64,000 nt of DNA from Lanius collurio. Its lineage: Eukaryota > Chordata > Aves > Passeriformes > Laniidae. The notes beneath the pieces were generated by a model. The model saw only the letters and a list, made by a program, of their open reading frames with translations. It made no database searches and had not been told where the DNA came from. A program made the translations under genes and the position numbers. The stretch lies in assembly GCA_020086605.1 (NCBI GenBank), contig JACBWW010000015.1, positions 4,558,288-4,622,287 of the forward strand, in the 5' to 3' direction. Positions 1 through 11,874 of the stretch are shown piece after piece (positions within the stretch are counted from its first letter, which is position 1; every line of letters begins with the position of its first letter).

Positions 1-332
1 CTCCTTTGGACACTCCCTAATAGCCTTAGTGCATTCTTATATTGTGGTGTCCAAAACGGCACAAAATATTCAAGACTGCAGCAGTGCAGAGCAGAGCAGG
101 AAAAACCCATCCCTTGCCCAGCTGGCGATGCTGTGTCAATGCATCCAGGACATGGTTGTCACTTTTGGCTACCAAGGCACATCATGGACTCATATTCATC
201 TTGCCATTGACCAGGACCAATAGATCCCTTTCCACAGAGTCTCTCTCCAGTCTCTCATTCCCCAGTCTGTGTGTACATCCAAGGTTGTCCTGTCCCAGGG
301 CGATATTTGCCCTTTTCCCCCTAAACTGAATC
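1..332 (-). mobile_element. CR1 LINE fragment, antisense, cut by window edge
   Basis: The plus strand reads as the antisense of the avian CR1 3' region. It opens with a degenerate form of the CTCCTCTGGACTCTCTCC block, continues through 'gtccaaaacggcacaaaatattcaag' type sequence in diverged form, then 'gcagagcagagcagg', a 'ggctcatattcaacttgc'-like stretch and 'cattccccagtctgtgtgta'. These blocks occur in the CR1 order. The element therefore runs on the minus strand and its 3' end lies left of the window. Stops and indels break every frame. The right edge near 332 is where the similarity fades. Recognition is from memory of CR1, not from a search. Confidence 0.85.
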
Positions 333-787
333 ACATCTTTTACAATCATACAATGTTGCCATCACATAATAAGATGGAATGGGGAAAAGCGTAAATGGAC
401 ATACTTTTTTCTTTGCCACTATGCATCATTGCAATGTGTTTCCAAGTCTGAATGAGCTGAACCACTCACTGCATGGCAGCCAGAAATGCATGAGTTCTTG
501 ATATCAGCTTGAGAGTACACTCTGTAGGGCTCCAATATCAAGGTCTGACAGAAGGAAGGCTGACTCATTTTTTGATAAATCTATTTCTTGTCCAGAATAC
601 ACTACGGCTAACTAGTATCTGTTTTCTCACACTGCATGACAACAAAAAAAGTTGCCTACTGGTAGTCCCTTCCTTCAACATATCTCAGTCTCATACCTCA
701 GACTTTGTACCATCAAACTCTGCAGTAGAGGTCCTATTCAAAATTCAGTACAGTTCCCTTACTCCATATCCACACAGCCTTTTTTCC
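333..787. other. Anonymous AT-rich DNA
   Basis: Nothing recognisable. A 142-codon open frame overlaps this stretch and runs on into the LTR at 794, but it matches nothing I know and crosses a repeat boundary, so I treat it as chance. Confidence 0.5.
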
Positions 788-793
788 TATACA

Positions 794-1353
794 TGGTGTT
801 GTACCAGTTTGAAAACAAAGGCACCAAGTCAGAATAACAATTTAATAAAGAAAAAAAACAAATCACTGGTTCAAACTGACAGAGTCAGGATACAACCTGA
901 CACCCTGTTAGTCAGGGTGATGGTAGCAGTCCAATAAAATGGTGGCTGCAGTCCTCCTGAAGGGGTGGATGTGGTTCTGTTGAAGCAGTGATCATGTAGA
1001 AAGGTCTGCTCCTCCTCAGAAGGTCCTGCGGTGGCTGTGTAGCTCCTGTGCTCTGGGAATCCAGTGGAAAGGTGTCTGTGGTGTTCAGAATCTCAGATTT
1101 TATGCAGGATGGAATGCTTGGCTCCTCCTTCTGGGTGGAGGATCTCACAGTAGGATGATGAGTCATGAGGCCAGGTGTGGATGGGCCATGAACAGAAGAT
1201 AGTCCGGAGGGAGTTATCTCTGAGTCATGTGCAGGGCATTGATGGCCCTTCAAGCAGAACACAGCGTGGAGGGAGGAGGCAAGGAAACACTGCCCCACCT
1301 GCTTTCAACAGCTCATGAGGATGGTAATAGAGTACACTGCAACCCAGGAGAGG
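794..1353 (-). mobile_element. Solo LTR of an avian endogenous retrovirus, minus strand
   Basis: This 560-bp GC-richer block resembles, from memory, a common songbird LTR. It has the diagnostic order of an AATAAAG-rich segment, a 'gtcagggtgatggtagcagtcc' type block, 'ggtggctgcagtcct', and 'atgcttggctcctcc'. On the minus strand it has a CATAAAAT TATA-like box (1097-1104) followed by an ATTAAA poly(A) signal (841-846), which is the order U3-R-U5. The left edge starts TG after TATACA (788-793), and TATACA recurs at 1354-1359, a candidate target duplication. The right edge does not have the expected CA/TG terminus, so that boundary may be off by several bases. No internal retroviral genes are present, so it is a solo LTR. 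Confidence 0.62.
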
Positions 1354-1359
1354 TATACA

Positions 1360-1988
1360 CATAGTGGACAATATCTTTGCATCTGATATTGCCAAAGAAC
1401 TGGAGATTATGCATTGTATTGTTGAAATACGAAATGGTTAAAACTCTGGTGTTATATAGAGAAGAAAAAAGGAAATAACAAAAAAACATGTTTTTCCCTT
1501 TAAGGTTACACAAACAGTATTTGAGACCCCCAGTTCTAAATAAACTACAGATGCTGGTTATCCAGGATTAAGTTCTAGATTTTTTATTTATGGGCATCGT
1601 TAAGTAAGTTGTCCCTGAAAAGTAACATTCACACTAAGTTTATATCCTCTGAATTTTCTCTGCAATGTATAAAGATACCTAATGAGAACATGATGACAAC
1701 TTTCTTTCACATATAGATAAAGCAAAACTCATTAAGCAAAATTTTTCTGCCAAATATAAGAATTATGACGCTTCCTTTGAGCTCATAAATCTCAAAAGTT
1801 AAACTTAATGAATAAAGGAATTAAAAAAATGCCAGAATTTTATAATAAGGGAAATAGTATGAATAGCAAAAATGAATAATTTTTACTTTGTTTCTACTAG
1901 ACATAAGAAAAGTAGAAAAAATAAATTAATTTTGTAAACATTTTTCTTTTTTTGCTCTTGCTGGTTCTTGAATGTTAATGTCTTTACT
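1360..1988. other. Anonymous AT-rich DNA
   Basis: No gene, tandem array or recognisable repeat seen between the LTR and the next CR1 piece. Confidence 0.5.
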
Positions 1989-2476
1989 TTGTATCCAGTT
2001 CTGAGCTCCTCAGTGCAAGAAAAACAAGGAACTAGTGTCAAGGGTGCAGCTAAGAGGATAAGAAGTCTGGAGTCACTCTTATGAGGAGACCTGCGGGGGC
2101 TGAGGCTGTTTAGTCTACAGAAGACTGAAAGGAGATCTTAATAATGAATATAAATATCTCAAAGGGTGGTGCCAAGAGGATGGTGCCAGACCCTTTTGAG
2201 TGGTGCCTAGAGACAGGAGAAGGAGCAATGGTCATAAACTAAAACACAAGAACTTTCTCCTCAGCATGTGGAAGAACTTCTTTAGGTAGAGGATGGCAGA
2301 GCACTGCAATGGGATGCCCAGGGGGGTCTTGGAGTTGACCCTCTCCGGAGACATTCAAACCCCATCTGGATGCATTCCTGCGTCGTCTACTCTAAGTCAT
2401 CCTTCCTGGGCAGGGGGAGTTGGACTAGATTATCTCCAGAGATCATTCCAACCCTAACAATTCTGAGATTCTGAGA
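1989..2476 (+). mobile_element. CR1 LINE 3' end, sense orientation
   Basis: About 490 bp match the end of ORF2 plus the 3' UTR of CR1 in sense order. The blocks are 'gtatccagttctgagctcct', 'ctcttatgaggag', 'gaggctgtttagtctacaga', 'ataaatatctcaaagggtgg', 'ccaagaggatgg', 'ggaagaacttcttta' and 'ggagttggactagat', ending in two copies of the 8-bp tail unit (ATTCTGAG-like) at 2459-2476. The copy is 5'-truncated, as most CR1 insertions are, and small indels disrupt all frames. Non-LTR elements of this type are mobilised by target-primed reverse transcription; this copy is inactive. Confidence 0.92.
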
Positions 2477-5400
2477 GAGTAGTTTGCACTTCAAAGTAAT
2501 ATATAAAGCATATTTTTGTAGGAAATTCTACGCTGGGATCCATTTCTAGTTGTGCTATGCAATAATGGGTTACTTAACCCTGTTTAAAATAAAGAAAAAG
2601 GTGTCTACAGTTCTTCAAAATCTTTTTGCAACCTTTGGTTTAGTACCATAATAGAAAAAACAAAGTTCAGCCACATTAAAAAATGTTAGAAATATTTTTG
2701 CTTGAGATATTAGAAAATACCGGATGTACTCATTAGGATAAATTGCATGATGTACAAAATTTTCAGTGTTATTTTATGACACCTTTTTTCACACCCATTT
2801 TACCTTTCTACCTTCCTCTTACTTGCAGCAGTTCTGTGTACAATTCAGCTTTATGTATACTTAACTGACTGAATGACAGACTTTCTAGCTATAACTTGCA
2901 CCTGTTTTCAGCCTAGGATGAAATTTTGGAGTGCAGAAAGATGAGCAGGGCAAGTGGTTAGATTAAGAATCTGTTTTCCTGTGCTTAATCTAGTAATATA
3001 TTTCTGTGCTGTTTGAAGCTTACAGGTATGTTTTTCCCCAACCTAGTTCTGTGCTAGACAAATATCCACAGAGGATATAACTTCAGTAGTTCATCAATGG
3101 GCCTGAGAAAGTAACCTGATTCTAAGAGTCTTCTGAATAGCAAAATGCTAGATTTGACAAAACATATAATAATTTCCAGGAAATGCAAACCCCAATGAAC
3201 ATATGACACTGCTTTATTATGTACATGAAGATTTTTGAAGGAAAAGATCTGAGCTTCCAATGTGGGATTTCAGATTTTTTCTTTTGGTATATATATTAGC
3301 AGTAGTAATATATGTTGAATGAACCCCTGCATTTTGAATCAAAATAAAATATGTTGCTTTTCCTCTCTCTGTAAGCAGTAATTGTTATTCAAGCAATGTC
3401 AGCCATCAAATGTGACCACAGGTCTCCTTGAATGATTTCTCCGAATCTTTATTTCTAACAACATATTATCAAGTGGGTCCTTTGACCATCCTACTTTTTA
3501 GACAAAGTCTTATACTGTGAAGGTTAATATAGCCTTCAACATTTTCTGCAGTACAAAAGAAATTCTGAAGAAGTCCAGTGGTGAGTATAATTGAACAAAC
3601 AGAAAGTGCTTTTCTCAATCTCAATCTTCAGGTTCAGAGTTGATGGATTCTCTTCCTGTTCCAGCTGACATCTGCCTGATGAAAAACCTTTCATTTGAAA
3701 GAGATGCGTGCCTCTCTTTATCTACCTCGTCAGATTGTTTTCACTTTCATATTGCTATCTCTGTCTAACTGAGCCAGGGACTAAATAGAGAACTTGTTGT
3801 CTGTATCACCCCAGTAGATTCTTTTATTTGCCTCTCTTTGTCTATAGTGTCTTTTATTGCCACTCTTGAAACAGGCTGTTTATTTTCATTAAAAAATTAA
3901 TCTAAACTAATTTTTATCATTGAATTGTTTACAAAACTGCTAGACAAAAATTCAGATATGGTTTATTTTGTAATCTGAAAAAATCAAGTTAAAAGTATTC
4001 AGAAAAGTGGAAGACATCTGGATACCATTTAAGTTTGATAATTAGGTTCATACAGGAATAAATACTGCACACTTTCATTACAGATGTAAACATACGTATG
4101 ACTGAGAAGTCTGAAATAACTCCAGAGAATAACCACTGCTATCAACACACTGATAATGTTGATTTATAGTGGTACAATCACCTTAATTACCATATTTTAT
4201 TCCAATTAAGTAAATTATATTAATATTTTATTTTCTAGAAAAATTTTCAAAATCTTTTTTTACTACATAATGACCCATCAAAATTATTCTTATTTTGACA
4301 CTGCCAAATTTCATCTTTCTTGACTCAAAATTAAGTCCTCTGATAGCTTTGACAGTTATAGCAACCTAGCCATGCTCAAATCAGATTTTGCTTTACGGAT
4401 ACTTCTAAATAATTAGTGATATACAGATCTCTTTAAAGACTGTGCTAAGAGTACAGTACACATTGGAATGAGAGGGAGAAAGGGAATATGGAAGAAATAA
4501 CTGAAATTCATTTTTCAGTGAAATTACTTCTTATAATTGTAAATTTGAGATAAGGTTACCATGGATAAACAAATTTATGACAATGCATGTAGTGAGAATA
4601 CTTATCTTGAGATTCTGCAACACATGTATGGCTGTCACAGTGTAGCACTGGCTCTGTTTGAAGGTATAATTTGTTTAAGTCAGACTTCAGAAGATCTTGT
4701 AAGAGAACTGGAATTAGTTTGTCAGCAGTCTTTTCTGGTACAGAGAATTTGTGTGCAATCACTGGGTTTAGGTTATATATTTCCAAAATGTATCTTTCCA
4801 CAGAGTGTTCACCTTTCCACAGAATGTTCATCAAAACTGGCACCCCAGGCTAATCACATTGAAGTATCTTGGGTTTCCCAAAGCATTTAATAGCACTTAT
4901 GGGCTCCTTTGATTCTAAGGATACTGTGGACATATCCAAATACTTCTTAATAAGGTCACTCATATTAAAAAAATCAGCAGTGTAGTTCTGCCATTAGTAC
5001 CTTTTTTTCAGTTTATTTTTAAACTATTGTATATTATAGGTAATAATGATTCTTATTTCTATTTCATTTGCACGTGCTTTAAATAGTAAAATATGGGCTG
5101 TTGTTTTCAAAAACTGATGTTTTCTCAACTCAGACTACACTTCTGTTTTCCTAAACAGAAGCTCATAAAATTTACAGTTTGATTATTCTGTCTTTTCATC
5201 AAGTACTTGAACTAAAGAAGACCTCTTCCTTTCTAGGGTTTTAACAAAGTTTTTTGCCAAGTCTGTCACTGTTTTGTTTTAACATAATCAAGTATAGTCA
5301 GAAGTGATTTATATTTTGTCTGACCATTACTTCTTCAGTTTGAAGTGAAGGCAGTTTTTTTTGTGGCCAAGGACATTGTTAAGAGTGTGCTACCACTGTT

Positions 5401-7054
5401 GCTGGGGAGATCTCTTGATTCTCATTATTTGCAGAAATTATTTTCATTTCTATTTCCATTACATATTTAAAAGGTGAATCTTCTAAAAGACATATGCTAA
5501 GATGCCATGAGGAACATATGCTTTTTATAACAGGTATGTAATGAGGAAGTAATATGACAGAATTACATTCTTCAGTATATTATGCTGTAGGTAAGCTGAA
5601 CAGAAAAAACATCTATTTTGGACTTTGTCAAAAAGCAATTATATTTTCTTTTCTGAAATTGATGTTATTCTAGGCATTCAGGCCTCTTATTAGACTGTTC
5701 TATACTTCTTTGCATTCAGTTTTATGATCAAATAAAATTTCCACCCATATGCTTTGGAACAGCAACAGGTATAAAGTGTTTTGGAAGTCAAGTTGTCTGA
5801 GCTGTGCAGATAGAGAGGACACTGTTCAGATTCGTTAGCTACAGGAGAGTAAGGGACTATCTATATCCAAACTTTATAAGCTCACAAGCTGAATCACTCT
5901 TCTGAATATTTTTGGTATATGGCATATGTCTGTACCATGCATAATAAGTGGGCTCTGAATGACAACTGCGGATTTAGAAACTTAGGAATATAAATAATAT
6001 GAATTATCTGAGCATTCAAGAACTGTGTATTTGTATACAAGAGGTACTTATCTCTTATACTAAAGATACAAATCTAGGTTAGTTTCACAACCTAGACCAT
6101 GTCATAGAAAAGTAGAGAGCATTAGATTTTTACTTACCACTGTTACATGTATTTATCAATTTGAACAGCTGTACCGAGGGTTTTTAACAAGAAGGGGAAA
6201 GAAGGAAGAGAGGGAGAAATCATATTTCCTTGTCTCAATATGAATAAATGGAAAATCCTACCAGCATTTAGAAACATTTGTCAAACTCTGCTTCAGTAGG
6301 TGAAGTCTAAGCTTCTTTGCATGGACTATTCACTAGTCTATATAAGAAAACTGGGTTCAAAATGTGGAAAATAGAACCCCTTCATAATTTCAGTTTCAGT
6401 ATATCTTCAGTATTTTCTCTAAGCAGTTAAGAATAACCAAAATTAGAGGAGTAGCAAAGTAAATCAGAGATGAAGAGACTATTTCCCTCACACACTGTAA
6501 GACTGTAAGTTGTTAAGGATCCAGTGCCACCTACTACAAGATTTTGTGTTCAGGCACTTAAGACTTTGCCGAGCTAAGCAGTCAGATTGAATTTTCTTAT
6601 GCTGAATGTGTGTTGCAAAGTGAAATTATTTGGATTTTTCCAGCCAAGGTGATTTATTTCTTTCCAAGAATGATACCAATAAAAAAACCCTGTTGACTGG
6701 CCAACACTAAAAAAAAAAAGAGTAAATTCCTGCATTGAACTTGAAAATTGGCAAACTATAATAATATGTGCTTTTTCTGTCACAGTGAAATCTGTTGGAA
6801 GTTGTCTATGAGCAATATGATTAAAAAGAAAAGCATAGTTCACATAAAGTTGATACAGGAATCCTAACAGTTCCCAGAGGAATTCTTTTTTTATGCTAAG
6901 CTTACCTCAGACTGATGCTAGAAAAGGCACTAGTCTCAATGCTGAACAGCACTGACTATTTTTGACAGGTTATTGTAGTAATGAGGAGAATCCTTACAAC
7001 ATGTATAAGACAGCGATGAACTTGAAAGGAAAGATGGCGTGATATTTTTGAAGA
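2477..7054. other. Anonymous AT-rich DNA, no gene seen
   Basis: About 4.6 kb without a supported gene or named repeat. The longest open frame (4561-4890, plus, 109 codons) has a good ATG context (ACCATGG) but matches nothing I recognise and has no neighbouring exon signals I can support. A short tandem duplication lies at 4794-4831. Confidence 0.5.
4794..4831 (+). repeat. 19-bp tandem duplication, two copies
   Basis: The unit ctttccacagagtgttcac at 4794-4812 is followed directly by a copy with two mismatches at 4813-4831. Replication slippage is the simplest origin. Confidence 0.85.
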
Positions 7055-7310
7055 TGTTCAGGGATTATTTTATTCCTCCAGCCGCATGGCTGGAGTTCCC
7101 AGGCAGACCCCAATCATGGGACCCTCTTCTCTTCCCAGCCCCGGGCACCCAAACCACCCAATCAGGAACAGGTGTGGGGCACATGTGACATGGGGACAGG
7201 GACAGGGACAGACCCGTAACCTGCAGGGTCCTTCCCCCCAGGATTTCAGGGAGAGGCACCTCCACATGTTATTTCCTGAACCTGCACAGAAATAGCAAAA
7301 TGAAACTCTC
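7055..7310 (-). mobile_element. GC-rich insert, possibly a minus-strand LTR fragment
   Basis: A sharply GC-richer block interrupts AT-rich flanks. On the minus strand it has an AATAAA signal (complement of 7069-7074) just after an 8-bp-stem hairpin (7076-7095, CTCCAGCC / GGCTGGAG, loop GCAT), and two ATTGG motifs upstream in that orientation. It also holds a short GGGACA array. The layout fits an LTR end, but I do not recognise the family and found no target duplication. It could instead be another repeat or part of a processed transcript. Confidence 0.35.
7192..7212 (+). repeat. Short GGGACA tandem array
   Basis: Three consecutive GGGACA units lie inside the GC-rich insert. Too short to call a minisatellite. 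Confidence 0.75.
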
Positions 7311-7682
7311 AGGAGCATAAGGGATGCAGACACTGGGGTAACTGGAAATGGGCATTGGTAAGAGACAACAACTGGAGTAACAGACTAATCTGCAGAAACA
7401 AAGCAACTAGGCACAAGGGAAGAGAAGTACTGAGCCTACAGAAACTGAAAGGGAGAACCTTTGAACATGAAAACTGGGGAAAATGTTGAAAGATGGACAG
7501 GCAGTTCTGGAGAAAGGAGTTGATGTCCAGGTGGTGCTGGACATGGGATGAGAATCTTGGTTGGGGGCCTGGAAATGCATAAGTAGAAAGCATAGAAAGA
7601 AGCAGAAGTCAGTAAAGGTGGATAAAAGAGGCAGTGGCATTGTTATTGGAAAGAATAGGGTAAAATGTTGTCACTTTAGCAG
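7311..7682. other. Purine-rich anonymous DNA
   Basis: Purine-rich on the plus strand, with no recognisable gene. It sits between the GC-rich insert and a CR1 3' tail, so it may be old CR1 or LTR sequence too diverged for me to identify. Confidence 0.4.
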
Positions 7683-7778
7683 GGGCAGGGTTTTGGCAGG
7701 GAGCTGGAATGAGATGATCTTAGATGATCTTTATAGTCCCTTCCAACACAAATTGTTTTATGCCTCTATGGTTCTATG
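7683..7778 (+). mobile_element. CR1-type 3' tail, sense orientation
   Basis: The 'gagctggaatgagatgatct' block is followed by 'agtcccttccaacacaaatt' and a tail of 'ctctatggttctatg'. This is the canonical order of the last 80-100 bp of avian CR1. An 'agatgatctt' unit is locally duplicated within it. Some avian LTR families also carry CR1-like tails, so only the tail is assigned. Confidence 0.82.
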
Positions 7779-10700
7779 CTGATTAGAGCTTGCTTTCCTT
7801 ACAAGAGAAGAGAACTGTTTCTGAATCCTATCTTTGTCAGTCAGAACTGTTATGAAAACCACCAGAAAAATAGCCTTTTCTTTTTATACAGGTAATTGCT
7901 GAACATAACAGAAGATGATAAATTAATTCTATCTGGTCATAGGAGAGGCAAGAATGGTTAAAATGAACTATTTCACATTTTGTCTCTGAAGATAAGCGGT
8001 AGAAGTTCAGAAAGAATCTAAGAAACATGAAAACTTACAAAGATTCAGATGCTATTGCTAAGAAATGGGATGGGTTTTTACTTTTTAGGAATCTATGGGT
8101 TAAGAAAAACCTAGAAAAATCTGCTAGAGATTGCATCTGGGCTCATTATTGTAACTGACTTCTGGTAGATTCCGTTATGATAAAAGTGAAAGCCAACATC
8201 ATGCAACAAAGTGATTTTTCATTTCATTTCTTTCCCATTTCCTGAGAACTCTATAGTCACATATAGATATATACATTTAAGCCTCCATGGTGCAGCAGCT
8301 GCAATTTGAACATAACATGGAATCTGTACTAGAAAATTAGGTTCTAATGGCCAGGCATTGAGATATGTTTTTCTGGCTATGAAATGTCCGTACAAGTCAT
8401 TGCGGCTTCTGTAAAATGGACATAATAATACTTATGTCAGCAGATCACTCTGAGCATAAATTCAGTTGAACAATCCTTGTGAAGAGTCCTGGTAATACTT
8501 TTCTAATTGGAACAAAAACGTTCTTGTAGAAATTAATAAATCTATCTTCTGGGTTTCAGTTGACTTCATTAAATAAGAAATAGAGATAGCATAAAAAGCT
8601 AAAAGAAACAAAGGATATCACTGAATTCTCTTAAAGGAGAGCTATTCATCCTGTGCATGAAAAGAAAGAGGAATCTTAAAACACTACTATATTATCAGGA
8701 GGCTAAAGAGTTTACAGTGATGAATATGAGAGGTACATGATCATGTAAGGTTTTATGTAACTCTGGCATTGCCTAACTTCTAAACACATATCCCTGGAAC
8801 CCCCAAAATCTTACAGTACAGTTTATCTGTCTTCATGTGTTTTAACTGATATATTGCATAGTACGTCTAAGTCATAGGATTTGTGCAGGAAAGGCAAAAA
8901 TTTTAAGAAAAATGCTATTTTTTCTGGGAATCTTAATTAAAGCATGCCTCATATAACATAAACTATTTAATTCTTCTAATGTATACAATGCTGAAAAGTC
9001 AGATGTATTTCCATTCAAATAAATGCTGAAACGGAAGACCAGATTTTCAGTGATTGCTTTTGTATCCACATTCAGTTCAGCAAAAAGCAATCAAACAAGT
9101 TGCTTTTTATCTGTTTTTGTTGTGCAAAGTGTGAGGAGAGGTCAGGGGAAAATTATTAAGGTTCATTTTAAAGAATTGCCTTCTTTCATCTCATCATTGT
9201 GGTTATAAATTGAATTTGTATTTCCTGTTTATGCACAGCTTCCTTGGAAGGTCAGGGCAGGCACATTATATTAACTAGAGCTGTGCAAAAGATTGATTTT
9301 TTTGGTTTGATGACCCAACAGTGAATAAATACATGAAATGGAACCAAGGAAACAAAATATTTGATGGTATTGTTCTTTCTTAACAATTTAAATTGGAAAA
9401 GCTATACAAGTAAAATGCAGTTTCAAAATGAAGTGTTTTCCCCCCCTGTAATATTATAGTCCTTTAATAAAGGACAAGTTTTATGTCGTTCTAGCACTGG
9501 AGTTTATTTTCTGTGGAATCCTTTACAGTTTTGATGGAAGCCTCTGCTTCTGTCGTGATGGAAATCCGTGTTTCTTGTAGCAGTTACATTTTTACAATAA
9601 CTTTACCTATGATGGAGCACACTTTACCTTTATAGCTGAGTATCAGGCATAATTCAGTACAACTTTATTTAGATATCGTTAGATCCAAAACTCATGTAAT
9701 AAAATATCTCTTTTTCAAGACACCGTGTATCAGTACCTGGTTCTACATAAATTCTTTTAAATATAGCAAGTTCTGAGCTTCCAGACTCAGTCTTCTTTTA
9801 TAAATATATCATGAGAAAGATGTACTACTTTCAAAAAGTGAAATATGAGTAACTTTTTGAAATCACGTATGTCTCAAGCAGCTGCCTTAATGCATATCAA
9901 ATAGTTGCATAATTCTTTTGCTCTTATCAGAGACCAATTATGCAAAATTGCAGGAAAAAGGAAGATTTATTTTTGGAATTTAGAGGATGAGTCACATGCA
10001 AAATTTGTTATGAACTTAATTGAGGAGCAGCTCCAAACTCTACAGATTGCAGTAGATAAAATAGTCCCTTTAAAAGGACTTACATATAAACCTTAGAGAA
10101 TGAAAAATATAGCTTTTTGGAATCTTGATTTTTCAGTTGTAATGTCTTTAAAATTCCTTTTGTCTTAGGAAGCATATTTTTTAACTGACTGAAGAGTGTT
10201 GGCATGATACTTTTCTCACTGGTTTATATTTCAGACAGCAATAAAATTCTGTCCAAAATTTCAGCAAATAATACATATTTTGCCAGTATTGTTACAGAGC
10301 TTTATTTTTATAATAGTGGATAAGAATCAAAGCATAATTTTGAAAACTAATTTATGACTAAACTCTTGTAGATATCAGTTGGTTATATTGTAGGGAATTA
10401 TTTATTTCTCAATATGCTATTGGTAAGAGTGTATAAATAATCAGTTTTAAGAGCGTAAAAATAATCCATTTTATAAGCAGCAATACACTTTTAAACCATC
10501 TTCAAACAAGGTGATTCAGTTGGCAATAAAATACTTTGAATGTCAATATTTCTAAATGATAAGCCTGATTTCAAACTAAAAATCTGCATTTAACAGAATT
10601 GCTATGAAAACCAAAGAATATTTGAAATTTCTGTTGGAATTGAGTAAATTATATAGGTGTTTATGAGGTGACTAGTAGAAAAAAAAGAAGTTTAAGAGAA

Positions 10701-10839
10701 TAGAGAAGAAAAAGGCCAACTGTGAGTACGCTGTGCATATATCTGAATATATTTTGGCTCCCTGTGTAATTGAAATGATCATTTTGAGATTTATTGTTTC
10801 GTTATATTATTTTGAAATTTCTGTGAAAACCAAAAATAC
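7779..10839. other. Anonymous AT-rich DNA
   Basis: About 3 kb with no recognisable gene, RNA or repeat. Open frames are all under 75 codons and share no family I know. Confidence 0.5.
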
Positions 10840-11054
10840 TCATACCCGTTTTACACGGCAAGAGTTTGTACCAAGGGAGGGCTGCAGAGGTGACCTCTGT
10901 GAGAAGACACCAAGGGCTACCCCATGCTGGACAGAGCCTGTTCCATCCAGCTCCAGAACAAGCCCACAGCAGGGCACTGCTGTGGTTCTCAGCAACTGGC
11001 AGCACCTTTCTGGCAGCATACTTTAGAAAGAGTAAAATATATCAGGCAGAATTT

Positions 11055-11077
11055 GAGAGAGAGAGAGAGAGAGAGAA
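11055..11077 (+). repeat. (GA)n microsatellite inside the LTR
   Basis: About eleven consecutive GA units lie within the LTR at 10840-11874, likely polymorphic. Confidence 0.9.
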
Positions 11078-11213
11078 ATGATAGAGAAATGACTATGACG
11101 ACATCCTGGTCAGTTAAGAAGGAGGAAGAGGATGTGCTACATGTGTCAGAGTGACACAGGCAGCCTGTGAAGATTCTGGAAAAGCAAGTTGTTCTCCTGC
11201 AACTCGTGGATGA

Positions 11214-11459
11214 CACCAGTGGAACAAATATCCACTCTGCAGCCTGTGGAGGACCCCCCAATGGAATAGGTGGATGCATCCTGAAGGAAGCTGCAGCCCA
11301 CGGAGAACCCACACTGGAGCAGGCTCCTGGCAGGACCTGTGGCCTGCAGGTGATCCACACTGGAGAAGTCTATTCCTGATGAACTGTAATCTGTAGAGAG
11401 GACCCACCCTGGAGCAGTTCTTGAAGAAGAACCCATGGAAGGGACCCCCAACAGAGCAG
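11214..11459 (+). repeat. Degenerate ~45-bp periodic motif within the LTR
   Basis: Variants of CACACTGGAGCAG begin near 11214, 11257, 11310, 11356, 11405 and 11447, a spacing of 42-53 bp. This is a decayed tandem array in the U3/R portion of the LTR. Similar arrays are, as I recall, a feature of this avian LTR type. Any role as an enhancer or hairpin series is unproven. Confidence 0.65.
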
Positions 11460-11714
11460 TTTGTGAAGGATTGTATCCCATGGGAGAGACTGCATGCTCA
11501 ATCAAGGGAAAATTATGAGGAAGAAAGAGCAGTAGAGAGGGAGTGTTACGAACTGACTGCAAGCCATGCCTCCTTACCCTCTCTGAGGTGCCTTAGAAAG
11601 GAGAAGGTAGAAGAATCAGGAATGAAGCTGAACTTTGGAAGAAGGAAGATGTTGCGAGAAGAGGTTTTCAGTTTTGCCTTTGTTTCTCATTGTCCTACTC
11701 TATTTTTAATTTGC

Positions 11715-11720
11715 AATAAA
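11715..11720 (+). promoter_or_regulatory. LTR poly(A) signal AATAAA
   Basis: AATAAA in sense orientation, about 155 bp before the LTR 3' end, as expected for the R region of a retroviral LTR. Confidence 0.7.
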
Positions 11721-11874
11721 TTAAATTAATTTTCCCTAAATCAAGTCTGTTTTGCCTCTGATGATAACTGTCAAGTAAACCCACAAGATTTTTCAACCTG
11801 TTCTGGAGGGCTGGAGGGTAATGAGAGAGCAGCCGGATGGGTATCTGGCAGTCAGCCAAGGTCAACACACCACA

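Larger units (their letters stand above)
10840..11874 (+). mobile_element. Solo LTR of an avian endogenous retrovirus, about 1 kb
   Basis: The block matches, from memory, a very common avian LTR of about 1 kb. It begins with a 'cacggcaagagtttgtacc' region and 'gaggtgacctctgtgagaag', has an internal series of 'cacactggagcag' motifs, then an AATAAA signal (11715-11720) in 'ttgcaataaattaaattaat', 'aagtctgttttgcc', and ends in 'gtcaacacaccaca'. Order and AATAAA place it on the plus strand. It carries an internal GA microsatellite. The 5' terminus is degraded (TC instead of TG), and the flanking 4-mers (ATAC / ATAG) are only near matches, so no target duplication is claimed. No internal retroviral genes flank it. 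The short open frames inside it are chance. Confidence 0.8.

Noticed and set aside
4561..4890. 109-codon plus-strand open frame with ACCATGG start context
   Set aside because: No recognisable family, no splice signals I can support, an overlapping 95-codon frame on the opposite strand, and a tandem duplication inside it. Chance is likelier.
11146..11562. 138-codon minus-strand frame
   Set aside because: It lies wholly inside the plus-strand solo LTR and reads antisense through its periodic motif, so it is repeat sequence rather than a gene.
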